This document shows positions 24,922-34,328 of a stretch of 64,000 bases of DNA, one piece after another. Position 1 is the first letter of the stretch. Each line of letters begins with the position of its first letter. Origin of the DNA: Sphingomonas sp. (GTDB taxonomy: Bacteria > Pseudomonadota > Alphaproteobacteria > Sphingomonadales > Sphingomonadaceae); contig NZ_SSMY01000012.1 of assembly GCF_004799495.1 (NCBI RefSeq), positions 113,344 through 177,343 on the forward strand. The letters are read 5' to 3'. A program made the position numbers and the translations under genes. Below the pieces are notes generated by a model, which searched no databases, was not told the DNA's origin, and saw only the letters and a program-made list of their open reading frames with translations.

Positions 24922-26670
24922 CTAGTGCGTGATGGAAACGTAGCTGCCCGGCGCCGGCTCGATCGCATCGGCGGGCGTGCGTGCGGGAACGCGCTTGGCG
25001 GTGCCGTGGTCGGCCAGCCACTTATCCCAAGCGGGCCACCACGAGCCTTCGTTGCGGGTCGCACCGGCGAGCCAATCCTGCGCACCTTCGGGCTTAGCGT
25101 CGCTCGTCCAGTAGCCGTGCTTGTTGGCAGTCGGCGGGTTGATCACGCCGGCATTGTGCCCCGACCCGCCGAGCACGAACGTCACCGGCCCGCCGAACAG
25201 TTTCCCGCCATCATACACCGCGCTCCACGCCGAGACGTGATCGTCCTTGAGCGCGATCAGGAAGATCGGCGTCTTCACCGCAGCCAGGTCGATCTCGACC
25301 CCGCCGACCGCGAACCCGGTCTTCTCCTTGAGCGCGTTCGAGGCAAGCAACCCGCGATTGTAGCTCTTCAGGAACGCGTGCGGAATGCGCGCGCCGTCCT
25401 CGAACCAATAGAGCAAGTCGCTCGGCGGCGCGGCCTTGTCGAGCAGATAGTGGTTGATCACCGACGACCAGATCAGGTCGTTTGAGCGCACCGCGGCGAA
25501 GAGCTGCTGCAACTCAGTGGAGTCGATGAAGCCCTGGCGCTCGAGATGCCCTTCGAGCGCATCGAGATGCGCTTCGTGGACGAACGCCGCCCAGTCGCGC
25601 ATGTCGGCGAAATCGACCATCGAGCCGATCAGCGTCGCGGTGTTGACCTCGTCGGCGCGACCCTTCGCCGCGAGCCATGCCAGCGCGACAGAGACGAGCG
25701 TGCCACCGAGGCAGAAGCTGAACAGGTCGACCTTATCCGCTCCGCTGCGTTGGCGCGCCTGCCCGATCGCCTCGACGATGCCGTCGAGGACGTACTGCTC
25801 GACTCCCATGTCCCGGTGGCGCTCGTCGGGGTTGATCCACGAAATGACGAAGACCGTCCGCCCCTGATCGACCAGCCATTTGACCAGGCTCGACCGCGGC
25901 TGGAGGTCGATCATGTAGAATTTGTTCACCAGCGGCGGGACGTAGAGCAACGGCTCGGCCGCCACGTCCTTCGTCGCCGGATCGTACTGGATCAGCTGGA
26001 ACAGGTCGTTCTGGAACACAACGCTACCCGGCGTCGCGGCGATCGTCTTGCCCTTCTCGAACGCTTGCGAGTCACTACGGCGACGGACGATGCCCTTCCC
26101 CTCCGCGACGTCTTCGATCAGGTGCGCGAAGCCTTGCGCCAGGTTCGCGCCGCCGGTCTCGACCGTGCGCTTGACCACGTCGGGGTTGGTCATCGCGAAG
26201 TTGGTCGGGGCGATCGCGTTGAGATATTGATCGGTCAGGAAATCGATCATCGCCGCGTTGGCCGTATCGTTTTTTTCCGCCACGCTCGCGACCGAGCGGA
26301 TCTGCTTCGACGCGAGCAGGTAGGCGTCGCGGAGCGTGCGGTAATACGGATTGTCCTGCCATTCGGGCGAAGCGAAGCGGCGGTCGCGCGGCTTTTCGGC
26401 CTCGGGCTTGGGCAGGAATGCCGAAGACCAGAAATCGCCCCATTCGCGCGCTGCCTGAAGCTGCACCTCGAGCAATTGCTGCGGGTTGCGCCCCAAACCG
26501 GTCGCGAAATCCGACATCGTCTGGAACAAGGCGAGCGGATCGTACGGCCGCGTCGTCACCGCCGGGATCGGCGCGCGCGCGGCCTCGGTCAACGCGTGCG
26601 AAATGTTGGCAAGCGCGTCCTGCCACAGCGCCGCCGCGCCCTGCATCGTGTCGGTCGTGCTGTTAGTCAC
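24922..26670 (-). CDS. phaC: class I poly(R)-hydroxyalkanoate synthase
   Basis: This 582-residue enzyme polymerises (R)-3-hydroxyacyl-CoA into PHA granules. It has the lipase-box variant SFCLGG with the nucleophilic cysteine, the N-terminal region typical of class I (ARE..DFWSSAFLPKP), the PPLVNKFYMIDL and FVISWINPD motifs, the catalytic Asp region (KTPIFLIALKDDHVSAW) and the catalytic His in GGSGHNAGVINPP. It starts with GTG overlapping the acyl-CoA dehydrogenase stop (GTGA). Its place between valine-catabolic genes, away from phaA and phaR, is unusual. Confidence 0.95.
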   Translation of the reverse strand: MTNSTTDTMQGAAALWQDALANISHALTEAARAPIPAVTTRPYDPLALFQTMSDFATGLGRNPQQLLEVQLQAAREWGDFWSSAFLPKPEAEKPRDRRFASPEWQDNPYYRTLRDAYLLASKQIRSVASVAEKNDTANAAMIDFLTDQYLNAIAPTNFAMTNPDVVKRTVETGGANLAQGFAHLIEDVAEGKGIVRRRSDSQAFEKGKTIAATPGSVVFQNDLFQLIQYDPATKDVAAEPLLYVPPLVNKFYMIDLQPRSSLVKWLVDQGRTVFVISWINPDERHRDMGVEQYVLDGIVEAIGQARQRSGADKVDLFSFCLGGTLVSVALAWLAAKGRADEVNTATLIGSMVDFADMRDWAAFVHEAHLDALEGHLERQGFIDSTELQQLFAAVRSNDLIWSSVINHYLLDKAAPPSDLLYWFEDGARIPHAFLKSYNRGLLASNALKEKTGFAVGGVEIDLAAVKTPIFLIALKDDHVSAWSAVYDGGKLFGGPVTFVLGGSGHNAGVINPPTANKHGYWTSDAKPEGAQDWLAGATRNEGSWWPAWDKWLADHGTAKRVPARTPADAIEPAPGSYVSITH

Positions 26671-27812
26671 TGGCGCGTCAGGTCCCGGCCGACGATCATC
26701 CGCATCACCTGGTTGGTGCCCTCAAGGATCGAATGGACGCGCAAGTCGCGCCAGAAACGCTCGATCGGATAGTCGCGCAGATAGCCGTAGCCGCCGTGCA
26801 GCTGGAGCGCGCGGTCGACGATGCTCGACCCGTTGTCGGTCGCGAGCCGCTTCGCCATCGCCGAGAAACGCGACTTGTCGGGGGCGTTAGCCGACACTTT
26901 CGCCGCGGCGAGATAGAGCAAGGCGCGCGCTGCTTCGAGGTCGGTCGCCATGTCGGCGAGCATGAACTGCGTATTCTGGAAATCGGCCACCGGCGAGCCG
27001 AATTGCTGGCGCTCCTTGGTATAATTGACCGCCTCATCGAGACAGCGCTGCGCCCCGCCGAGCGAGCACGCGCCGATGTTGAGCCGACCGCCGTCGAGCC
27101 CCGCCATCGCGAAGCGAAACCCGTCGCCTTCCGCGCCGACGCGGTTTTCGACCGGGACGCGGCAATCCTCGAAGATCACCTGCGCGGTCGGCGATGCGTT
27201 CCAGCCGAGCTTCTTCTCCGGCGCACCGAACGACAGGCCCGGCGTGCCCTTTTCGATCACCAGGCAGGAAATGCCCTTCGACTTCTCCTCCGACGTGCGC
27301 ACCATGCAGACGTAGATGTCGTTATAGCCCGCGCCCGAGATGAACTGCTTGGTGCCGTTGAGTACATAATGGTCGCCGTCGAGCTTCGCCGAGGTCTTGA
27401 GCGCCGCCGCGTCCGATCCCGACCCCGGCTCGGTCAGACAATAGCTGGCAATCTTCTCCATGCTGACCAGGGCGGGGAGGAACTTGTCCTTGACCTCCTG
27501 CCCGCCGAAGCGGTCGATCATCCACGTCGCCATGTTGTGGATCGAGATGTACGCGGATGTGGCGGGGCAGCCGTACGCCATCGCCTCCATGATCAGCGCG
27601 GCTTCCAAGCGCCCGAGCCCGATCCCACCCGATTCCTCCGACACGTAGATCGCACCGAACCCGAGCTCGCCCACCGCCTTCCACACATCGACGGGGTAAT
27701 GCGACTTCTCGTCCCATTCCGCCGCGAACGGCGTGATGCGATCGGCAGTGAACCGCCGCGCGAGCTCCTGGATCTCGCGCTGGTCGTCGGTCAGGTCGAA
27801 CTGGTTGGTCAT
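26667..27812 (-). CDS. acyl-CoA dehydrogenase, probably isobutyryl-CoA
   Basis: This 381-residue FAD enzyme oxidises acyl-CoA to 2-enoyl-CoA. It has the conserved CLTEPGSGSDAAALKT flavin/substrate signature, the ISGAGYNDIYVCMVRT strand, the QFGSPVADFQNTQF segment and the C-terminal LHGGYGYLRDYPIERFWRDLRV containing the catalytic glutamate region. Its position with mmsA, HIBYL-CoA hydrolase and mmsB points to isobutyryl-CoA as substrate. A short lipoprotein gene lies just upstream, and phaC overlaps its stop. Confidence 0.9.
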   Translation of the reverse strand: MTNQFDLTDDQREIQELARRFTADRITPFAAEWDEKSHYPVDVWKAVGELGFGAIYVSEESGGIGLGRLEAALIMEAMAYGCPATSAYISIHNMATWMIDRFGGQEVKDKFLPALVSMEKIASYCLTEPGSGSDAAALKTSAKLDGDHYVLNGTKQFISGAGYNDIYVCMVRTSEEKSKGISCLVIEKGTPGLSFGAPEKKLGWNASPTAQVIFEDCRVPVENRVGAEGDGFRFAMAGLDGGRLNIGACSLGGAQRCLDEAVNYTKERQQFGSPVADFQNTQFMLADMATDLEAARALLYLAAAKVSANAPDKSRFSAMAKRLATDNGSSIVDRALQLHGGYGYLRDYPIERFWRDLRVHSILEGTNQVMRMIVGRDLTRQ

Positions 27813-27828
27813 AGCGGTCTCGATGCGA

Positions 27829-28059
27829 TCACTTCTTTGTGGGCGTCTTGGCCGGATGCTTGGCGGATGCCGGTTCTTCGGCGGGCGCATCGCCATCATC
27901 GGCTGGCACGTCGGTGATGTTGGCGTCGTCGGGCATCGCATTGGCGTCGACGCTCGTGATGTTGGCGGCGCCCTCGTTGGCCGCGACGGGAGCCTCGTTC
28001 TTGTGGCAGCCAGCCGCCGCCAGCGCCACGGCAAGGATGAGGAGTCGCTTCACTGTCAT
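27829..28059 (-). CDS. small lipoprotein
   Basis: This 76-residue protein has a lipoprotein signal (MTVKRLLILAVALAAAGC, lipobox AAGC, C18). The mature part is Asp/Ala/Pro-rich and disordered-looking, ending in a basic Lys-rich tail. It is probably anchored in the outer membrane or periplasmic side. It lies between mmsA and the acyl-CoA dehydrogenase on the same strand, but nothing links it functionally. Confidence 0.65.
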   Translation of the reverse strand: MTVKRLLILAVALAAAGCHKNEAPVAANEGAANITSVDANAMPDDANITDVPADDGDAPAEEPASAKHPAKTPTKK

Positions 28060-28140
28060 TCTCCCGATCTGATCATTCGGTCGTTTAGCTGGGCGCCGGG
28101 CTCAAGGCCATAACGCGCGAGTAACGATCCCGATGCTTGG

Positions 28141-29637
28141 TCACCCCATCGTCGGGATGACGAACGCGTTGCCGCCGTCGGGCGATCCGTCGGGCCAGCG
28201 CTGGGTGATCGTCTTGACCTTGGTCCAGAACTTGACGCCTTCCATGCCGTGCTGGTTGGTATCGCCGAACGCCGAACGCTTCCAGCCGCCGAAGGTGTGA
28301 TACGCGACCGGCACCGGGATCGGCACGTTGATCCCGACCATCCCGACGTTGACGCGCGCGGCGAATTCGCGCGCGGCGTGGCCGTTCCTCGTGAAGATCG
28401 CGACGCCGTTGCCGTATTGGTGGTCGCTCGGCAGGCGGACGGCTTCCTCGAAGTCCTTGGCGCGCACGATCTGCAGGACCGGGCCGAAAATCTCTTCCTT
28501 GTACGACTGCATGTCGGTGGTGACGCGGTCGAACAGCGACGGGCCGATGAAGAAGCCTTCCTCGTGGCCCTGGAGTTTGAAGCCGCGCCCATCGACCACG
28601 AGCTCAGCACCCTCGTCGACCCCCGTCTGGATCCAGTTTTCGACGCGCTGCTTGTGCGCGGCGTTGACCACCGGGCCGTAATGCGCCTCGGCATCGGTCG
28701 AGACGCCGACGCGCAAAGCGTCGATCGCGGGGATCAGTTTTTCGCGCAGGGCATCGGCGGTCTTGTCGCCGACCGGCACGACGACGGGGAGCGCCATGCA
28801 GCGCTCGCCGGCCGACCCGAACGCCGCGCCCGACAGGTCCGCGACGACCTGGTCGAGGTCGGCGTCGGGCATGACGATGCCGTGGTTCTTCGCCCCGCCC
28901 ATCGCCTGGACGCGCTTGCCGTTGTCGACGCCGCGTTTGTAGACGTAATGCGCGATGTCGGACGATCCGACGAAGCTGACCGCGGCGATCGCGGGATGGT
29001 CGAGGATCGCGTCGACCATTTCCTTGTCGCCATGGACGACCTGCAGGATGCCCGCGGGTGCGCCCGCTTCAAGCATCAGTTCGGCAAGCCGCACGGGGAC
29101 GCTCGGGTCGCGCTCGCTGGGCTTGAGGATGAACGCGTTGCCGACCGCGATCGCCACGCCGAACATCCACATCGGGATCATCGCGGGGAAGTTGAACGGC
29201 GTGATCCCCGCGCCGATGCCGAGCGGCTGGCGCATCGAATAGACGTCGATCCCGGGGCCGGCGCCCTGCGTATACTCGCCCTTGAGCACGTGCGGGATGC
29301 CGCACGCGAATTCGATCACGTCGAGCCCGCGCTGCACGTCGCCGCGCGCGTCCGCCACGACCTTGCCGTGCTCGGACGCGAGCAGGTGCGCGAGCTCTTC
29401 CATATTGGCCTCGACCAGCCGCTTGAACTCGAACATCACGCGCGCGCGGCGCTGCGGGTTGGTCGCGGCCCAGGCGGGCTGCGCGGCCTGTGCGGCGGCG
29501 ACGGCGCGGTCGAGGTCGGCCTGCGTGCCGAGCGCCACCGATGCCTGGACCTGGCCGGTGTTGGGATCGAACACGTCACCCGAGCGCCCGCCCGCCCCGC
29601 CCTGATGGCCGACGATGTGATGATCGATGATACGCAT
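28141..29637 (-). CDS. mmsA: CoA-acylating methylmalonate-semialdehyde dehydrogenase
   Basis: This 498-residue aldehyde-dehydrogenase family enzyme converts methylmalonate semialdehyde to propionyl-CoA with NAD+ and CoA, the last step of valine catabolism. The family marks are PFNFPAMIPMWMFG, the FVGSSDIAHYVYKRG segment, AMGGAKNHGIVMPDAD and the catalytic cysteine in GSAGERCMALP. Its C-terminus (FGDTNQHGMEGVKFWTKVKTITQRWP) is specific to MmsA. The start has a GAGGAG site. It heads the minus-strand valine block. Confidence 0.95.
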   Translation of the reverse strand: MRIIDHHIVGHQGGAGGRSGDVFDPNTGQVQASVALGTQADLDRAVAAAQAAQPAWAATNPQRRARVMFEFKRLVEANMEELAHLLASEHGKVVADARGDVQRGLDVIEFACGIPHVLKGEYTQGAGPGIDVYSMRQPLGIGAGITPFNFPAMIPMWMFGVAIAVGNAFILKPSERDPSVPVRLAELMLEAGAPAGILQVVHGDKEMVDAILDHPAIAAVSFVGSSDIAHYVYKRGVDNGKRVQAMGGAKNHGIVMPDADLDQVVADLSGAAFGSAGERCMALPVVVPVGDKTADALREKLIPAIDALRVGVSTDAEAHYGPVVNAAHKQRVENWIQTGVDEGAELVVDGRGFKLQGHEEGFFIGPSLFDRVTTDMQSYKEEIFGPVLQIVRAKDFEEAVRLPSDHQYGNGVAIFTRNGHAAREFAARVNVGMVGINVPIPVPVAYHTFGGWKRSAFGDTNQHGMEGVKFWTKVKTITQRWPDGSPDGGNAFVIPTMG

Positions 29638-29707
29638 AGGGTCTCCTCGCGGGCAGCGGCGGCCCGGGCATTGCACTGTAATTAAATTGCTTAAGCGCCT
29701 TGCAGCG

Positions 29708-30457
29708 TCAGCGGTCAAGTCGCTCCACCGCGATCCCGACCGGATGACCGGGGACGGCGGCGAAGCGCACGCCGAACAGGTCGCCGAGCCGATTGGGGGT
29801 CAGGACGGTGCTTGCCGGCCCCGCGGCGACGATGCGGCTGGCCTTCATCAAGATGGCGTCGTCGGCGACTCGCGCCGCCTGCGCGACATCGTGGAGGACG
29901 GTCACCACGCCCGCCCCCGCACGCGCCACGGCGCGCAGCCGGTCGAGGAGATCGAGCTGATGCGCCGGATCGAGGCTGGCGAGCGGCTCATCGGCGAGGA
30001 GCCATCGCGGCTCACCCGCCAGCACGCGTGCGAGCAACACGCGCGCGCGTTCGCCGCCGGAGAGCTCACCGACGCGACGAACGGCCAATGCCCCGGTATC
30101 GGTAGCCGCCAGCGCCGCCGCGATCGCCGCCTCGTCGCCGGCATTGCGATGCGGCAGGCGCCCGAGCGCGACGACATCGCGCGCGACCATATTCCACGCG
30201 ACATCGCCTTGTTGCGGCAGGTACCCGATCGCCCGCGCTCGCTCGTCGCGCGGCACGGCGGCGACTTCGACCCCGTCGATCGCGACCGATCCTTCGGCGC
30301 GCACGAGGCCCGCGGCGACGCGCAGCAGGCTGGTCTTGCCCGCGCCGTTGGGGCCGAGGATCACGGTGACGCGGCCCGGCGCGATACTCACCGACACCGC
30401 GTCGAGTACGCGGCGACGGCCGAGGTCCAGCGTCACACCGTGGAGCGTCAGCGCCAT
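29708..30457 (-). CDS. btuD: cobalamin-type ABC transporter ATPase
   Basis: This 249-residue ABC ATPase has Walker A LGPNGAGKTSLL, signature LSGGERARVLLARVL and Walker B WLLADEPLASLDPAHQ. It belongs to the FecE/BtuD group that energises FecCD-type permeases. It overlaps the permease gene by ten bases and is last in a unit that begins with a cobalamin riboswitch, so vitamin B12 is the likely cargo. Confidence 0.88.
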   Translation of the reverse strand: MALTLHGVTLDLGRRRVLDAVSVSIAPGRVTVILGPNGAGKTSLLRVAAGLVRAEGSVAIDGVEVAAVPRDERARAIGYLPQQGDVAWNMVARDVVALGRLPHRNAGDEAAIAAALAATDTGALAVRRVGELSGGERARVLLARVLAGEPRWLLADEPLASLDPAHQLDLLDRLRAVARAGAGVVTVLHDVAQAARVADDAILMKASRIVAAGPASTVLTPNRLGDLFGVRFAAVPGHPVGIAVERLDR

Positions 30458-31419
30458 TGCCGGCCTCCCTCACGAAATAATAGCCCGAGGAAGAACGGCG
30501 CGCCGATCAGCGCCATCACCACGCCCAGCCGCACTTCTCCCGCCCCCGGCGCGAGGCGGCACAGACTGTCGGCGGCGAGCGTCAGCGCCGCACCGCCGAG
30601 TGCGCTAGGCAGCAGGAGCGCGGAGGGTTTCGCGCCGAAGACGGGGCGGAGCAGGTGCGGCACTACCAGCCCGACGAACCCGACCACCCCGGTCACCGCG
30701 ACCCCCGCGCCGACCGCGAGGCCGGTGCCGAGCACGACCGTCCAACGCAACCGCGTCAGGTTCGCGCCGAGCGACCTGGCCGCATCCTCGCCCAGTGCCA
30801 GCGCGTCTAGCGCTCGGCCGGTGGTGAACAGCAACGCCATCCCCGCCACCATGAACGGCGCGGCGAGCATCACGTCGTCGATCCCACGGTCGGTCAGCGC
30901 GCCCATCAGCCAGTCGATCGCCTCCGCCACCGCATAAGGGTTGGGCGCGATCGAGATCAGGAACGCGGTCAGCGCGCCGGCGAGACTCGCCAGCACCGTC
31001 CCCGCCAATACGAACACTACCGGGCTCTGCGCGCGCGCGGTGAGCAGGCCGAGCAGCGCCATCGCGCCCGCCGCCCCCGCCATCGCCCAGCCGAACTGCG
31101 CCAGTCCGCCTCCACCCAGCCCCAGCACGATCGACGCGACCGCGCCGAGCGCCGCGCACGACGACACGCCGATCACCGTCGGGTCGGCGAGCGGGTTGCG
31201 CAAATACCCCTGCAACACCGCCCCCGACAGCCCGAGCACCGCGCCGAGTAGCGCACCCAACGCTGCGCGGGGCACACGCAGTTCGATCACGATCGCCCAG
31301 CGCGGGTCGTGCCCCGTCCAGGCATCCCACGGCAACCATTGCTTCCCCGCCGCGAGCGACAAGCCGACCATTGCCAAGGTCAGCGCGGCGAGCAAGACGA
31401 GGCGGGCGGGGCGGCTCAT
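30448..31419 (-). CDS. btuC: FecCD-type ABC permease, cobalamin
   Basis: This 323-residue inner-membrane permease has about ten hydrophobic segments and the family motif RVPRAALGALLGAVLGLSGAVLQGYLRNPLADPTVIGVSS near the N-terminus, as well as the cytoplasmic GEDAARSLG coupling helix. ATG 31419 is chosen because it starts at a normal FecCD N-terminus; the ATGA overlap with the preceding gene supports it. Substrate assignment rests on the upstream riboswitch. Confidence 0.88.
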   Translation of the reverse strand: MSRPARLVLLAALTLAMVGLSLAAGKQWLPWDAWTGHDPRWAIVIELRVPRAALGALLGAVLGLSGAVLQGYLRNPLADPTVIGVSSCAALGAVASIVLGLGGGGLAQFGWAMAGAAGAMALLGLLTARAQSPVVFVLAGTVLASLAGALTAFLISIAPNPYAVAEAIDWLMGALTDRGIDDVMLAAPFMVAGMALLFTTGRALDALALGEDAARSLGANLTRLRWTVVLGTGLAVGAGVAVTGVVGFVGLVVPHLLRPVFGAKPSALLLPSALGGAALTLAADSLCRLAPGAGEVRLGVVMALIGAPFFLGLLFREGGRQWR

Positions 31420-32231
31420 CTTGTCATCCCCGCCCGGATCTCGGCGAGCCGCCGCATCGCAAGAATGATCGTCGGACCGCCGCAATTGATCAGCGAGCGC
31501 GGAAACGCCGCTTCGGCGACCCGCACGCCGGCGCGCTTCAATACGCGGCGGCGCAGCGTCGCGGTGCGCCCGTCGAGGTCGGGGTCGAGGATCACGTCGG
31601 GGGGCCAGCGCATGACACGCTCGATCGGGATCGCGCCCGACGCCGTCGCCTTGCCGTCGGTGGCGAACCCAGCGTGGCCGAGCATCTCGGTCAGCAGGGT
31701 CGGGCCGCCATTGGCGAAATTGTCGGAGATGAACAGCAACGCCTTGGGCCGCGCGGCATCGTGGGGCGCAGCCGCCGCGACCGCCGCGTCGATCCGCGCG
31801 ATCAGCCGCTCGCCCGCCGCCTTCTCGCTAAGTGCCGCCGCCACTTGCCGGATCTGGTCGCGGCTCGCGGCGATCGTCGTCGGCGAATCGAGCAGCAGCA
31901 CTTTCAACCCAAGCGTCTGATACGCGCGCAGCGTTGCGGCGGGGGTGAAGCTCGACGCCAGCACCAGATCGGGCCTGAGCGCGATCACTTCTTCCGCCGT
32001 GCCCGCCGTCCCGCGAAACGAGCGCGCGACATCGAGCGGGATCGAGGTCGCGCTCGCTTCCTGCGAATAATGGCTGATCGCGGCGATCCGCCCGCGGGGC
32101 GCCAGCGCAAGCAGCAACTGGTCGGCGCACGGATTGGTCGACACGATCCCGCCGCCAGAAATGGACGGCGTGGCGGGAGCGTTGCCGCACCCCGCCAGCG
32201 CCAGCGCGATCAAGGCAACCGCTACCCTCAC
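31416..32231 (-). CDS. btuF: cobalamin-binding periplasmic lipoprotein
   Basis: This 271-residue type III substrate-binding protein carries a lipoprotein signal with lipobox LAGC (C15), so it would be anchored rather than free like Escherichia coli BtuF. It has the two-lobe pattern of the family (IVSTNPCADQLLLALAP..., RPDLVLASSFTPAAT, LLLDSPTTI, and the RWPPDVILDPDL segment). It overlaps the permease gene by ATGA and the receptor gene stop by four bases. Confidence 0.83.
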   Translation of the reverse strand: MRVAVALIALALAGCGNAPATPSISGGGIVSTNPCADQLLLALAPRGRIAAISHYSQEASATSIPLDVARSFRGTAGTAEEVIALRPDLVLASSFTPAATLRAYQTLGLKVLLLDSPTTIAASRDQIRQVAAALSEKAAGERLIARIDAAVAAAAPHDAARPKALLFISDNFANGGPTLLTEMLGHAGFATDGKATASGAIPIERVMRWPPDVILDPDLDGRTATLRRRVLKRAGVRVAEAAFPRSLINCGGPTIILAMRRLAEIRAGMTR

Positions 32232-34192
32232 TCGAACCGCAACCGCACGCCGCCATAGGCTGCGCGGCCCGGCGTGCCGTAGCCGCGCACGGTCTGATAC
32301 TTGGCGTCGAACAGGTTATCGACGCGACCGTACACCGCGAACCGCTTGCCGATCGGCATCTCCGCGCGCACCCCCGCGACCGCATAGCCGTCGAGCGGCA
32401 CGCGATTGCCGAAATCGTCGACGTCGATGCTGTCGCCGACCAGGCTCACCGTCGCGCCGAGCGATAGCCCGACCGGCAGGCGGTAATCGACCGAGATGTT
32501 GGAGGCTAGCTTGGGGCGCCGCAGCAACGACCGCCCAAACAAAGCGCCCGGCGCGCGGTTGGTCGCGTCGATGTAGGACAGATTACCGCTGACGGTCAGC
32601 CCGTCGACCGGTTTGATCTCCAGTTCGACCTCGGCCCCCTCCGCGCGCGTCCGGGCGATATTGGCGTAGGTGAAGGTCGCCGGATCGAAGTCGATCTGGT
32701 TGATCGTGTCGCGGTGGAACCACGTCACCTCGGCGCGGAGCCGCTCGCCGAGGAACGTCTGGCTGATACCAAGATCGTAGCTTTGCGCGCTCTCCGGCTT
32801 GAGCGTCGGCACGCCGTAGAAAGCGGCGAAGCGCTGGTACAAAGTCGGTGCCTTGAACCCCTCGGCATAGCTCGCGCGGAGCGTCGTTCCGCCGAAATTA
32901 TATGCGGCATTGGCGCCGAACGTCGTGTGCCCGCCGAAATCGCGGTTGTCGTCGTACCGCACCCCGCCGGTCAACGTCAGCCGGTCGAGCGGGGTAACGA
33001 TCGCCTCGCCATAAACACTCGTCGTCCAGCTGGCGTGCGCGTCGTTGCTGCCGAAGGCGCCAAACGATTGCGCACGGAAGCGCGTGCGCTCGTGCTCCGC
33101 CCCGAGCACCAGCCGCAGCGGGTCGGCGACCTGCCAATCGCCCTGATATTCGAACCGCTCGGTCCGCCCGCGCGCGAGCGAGGTCTTCGCGCGCGTGACC
33201 GGCGAGGCGAAATTGTCGCGGTCGATATCGGCGATCGCGAAGCCCAGCCGGTTGCTCACCGCGCCGCCGAACGCCTTGGCGTGCAACCCCGCGTAGCCGT
33301 AGAATTCCTTGGCGGTCGAATATTCGGGTGTGTCGGCGAGCACATAGGCGGGCGCGGGAAAGCCGTCATTCTCGACGCGGCTGTCGGCGTAATAGGCGCG
33401 CACGTCGATTCCCACATCGTCACTCAGATCGACGCCGATCCGCCCGGTCGCGCCATATTGCCGGTATCCGTCGCGCTCGGTGCCGTTGGCCGCCGCGGAG
33501 ATGCCATCGGTGCGCAGGTAGCCCGCGTCCAGCGCGCCCGAGAAGATTCCGCTTCGCCCCGACACGCCGGCATTGGCGGTCACGCTGTCGAAACTGCCAT
33601 ATTCGATGTTGCCGCGCGCTTGCAGGCCGTAGCGCGGCTTGGTGGTGATCACGTCGACGACGCCACCGATCGCCTGGCTGCCCCATGGCACCGAGTTCGG
33701 CCCGCGCAGCACCTCGACGCGGTCGATCGATCCGGCGAGCAGATTGGCGAAATCGAAACCGCCGCCCGGCGACGACGGGTCGTTGACACGCACGCCGTCG
33801 ATCAAGGTCAGCGTCTGCTCGCCCTCCGCGCCGCGGATGCGCACCGCGGTGAACCCGCCGGGCCCGCCGTTGCGCGTGACAGTGACGCCGGCCGTCGTCG
33901 CGAGCAGGTCGCTAAGCGCCACCGTCTGGCGCCGTTCGATCGTGTCGCGGTCGATCACCGTCACCGCCTGACCGACCCGGTCGGACAGTTCGGCGACCCC
34001 GGTCGAGCTGATGACGATGTCCTTGCGCGATTCGAGCGGGAGGCTGAAGACGCCGACGATGTCCTGACTGGTCTCGTCGACCACCTGCTGGTCGGTCTGG
34101 TCGGGTTTGGGTGGCGCGCCCTGCGCGCGTGCGGGTGTAGCGAACAAGGCGAGCGGCAAGGCCGTCGCGGCGAACAGACTGGATTTCAACAT
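32228..34192 (-). CDS. btuB: TonB-dependent cobalamin receptor
   Basis: This 654-residue outer-membrane receptor has a signal peptide (MLKSSLFAATALPLALFATPARAQ), a TonB-box-like DIVISSTG, a plug domain (VLRGPNSVPWGSQAIGGVVDVITTKP) and a 22-strand-type barrel ending AYGGVRLRFE. Size and plug match BtuB. The cobalamin riboswitch in its leader and the btuFCD genes behind it make vitamin B12 uptake the clear role. ATG 34192 lies nine bases after an AAGGGG ribosome site, which can pair with an upstream CCCCT. Confidence 0.93.
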   Translation of the reverse strand: MLKSSLFAATALPLALFATPARAQGAPPKPDQTDQQVVDETSQDIVGVFSLPLESRKDIVISSTGVAELSDRVGQAVTVIDRDTIERRQTVALSDLLATTAGVTVTRNGGPGGFTAVRIRGAEGEQTLTLIDGVRVNDPSSPGGGFDFANLLAGSIDRVEVLRGPNSVPWGSQAIGGVVDVITTKPRYGLQARGNIEYGSFDSVTANAGVSGRSGIFSGALDAGYLRTDGISAAANGTERDGYRQYGATGRIGVDLSDDVGIDVRAYYADSRVENDGFPAPAYVLADTPEYSTAKEFYGYAGLHAKAFGGAVSNRLGFAIADIDRDNFASPVTRAKTSLARGRTERFEYQGDWQVADPLRLVLGAEHERTRFRAQSFGAFGSNDAHASWTTSVYGEAIVTPLDRLTLTGGVRYDDNRDFGGHTTFGANAAYNFGGTTLRASYAEGFKAPTLYQRFAAFYGVPTLKPESAQSYDLGISQTFLGERLRAEVTWFHRDTINQIDFDPATFTYANIARTRAEGAEVELEIKPVDGLTVSGNLSYIDATNRAPGALFGRSLLRRPKLASNISVDYRLPVGLSLGATVSLVGDSIDVDDFGNRVPLDGYAVAGVRAEMPIGKRFAVYGRVDNLFDAKYQTVRGYGTPGRAAYGGVRLRFE

Positions 34193-34201
34193 TGGACATG
34201 A

Positions 34202-34214
34202 CCCCTTCGAGGGG
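34202..34214 (-). promoter_or_regulatory. possible ribosome-site sequestering hairpin of btuB
   Basis: On the minus strand, CCCCT-CGA-AGGGG places the btuB ribosome site in a 5-bp stem ten bases before the start. A second hairpin (34272-34289, CGAGGGG/CCCCTCG) lies upstream and contains alternative partners. This looks like a translational expression platform for the riboswitch; the pairing choice is inference. Confidence 0.4.
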
Positions 34215-34328
34215 CCGCTCACCGGGATGCAACACGCACCCGGCCATGCGGCCCGGTTCATGTCGTTCACGCGAGGGGTGCTCCCCTCGTCCGCCCGGCA
34301 CACCCCGTCCGCGCGAAGGATCGACCGT

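Noticed and set aside
24911..25085. Longer start for the HIBYL-CoA hydrolase
   Set aside because: It would run back over the phaC coding end and lacks family residues; GTG 24911 or ATG 24902 fits the ribosome site.
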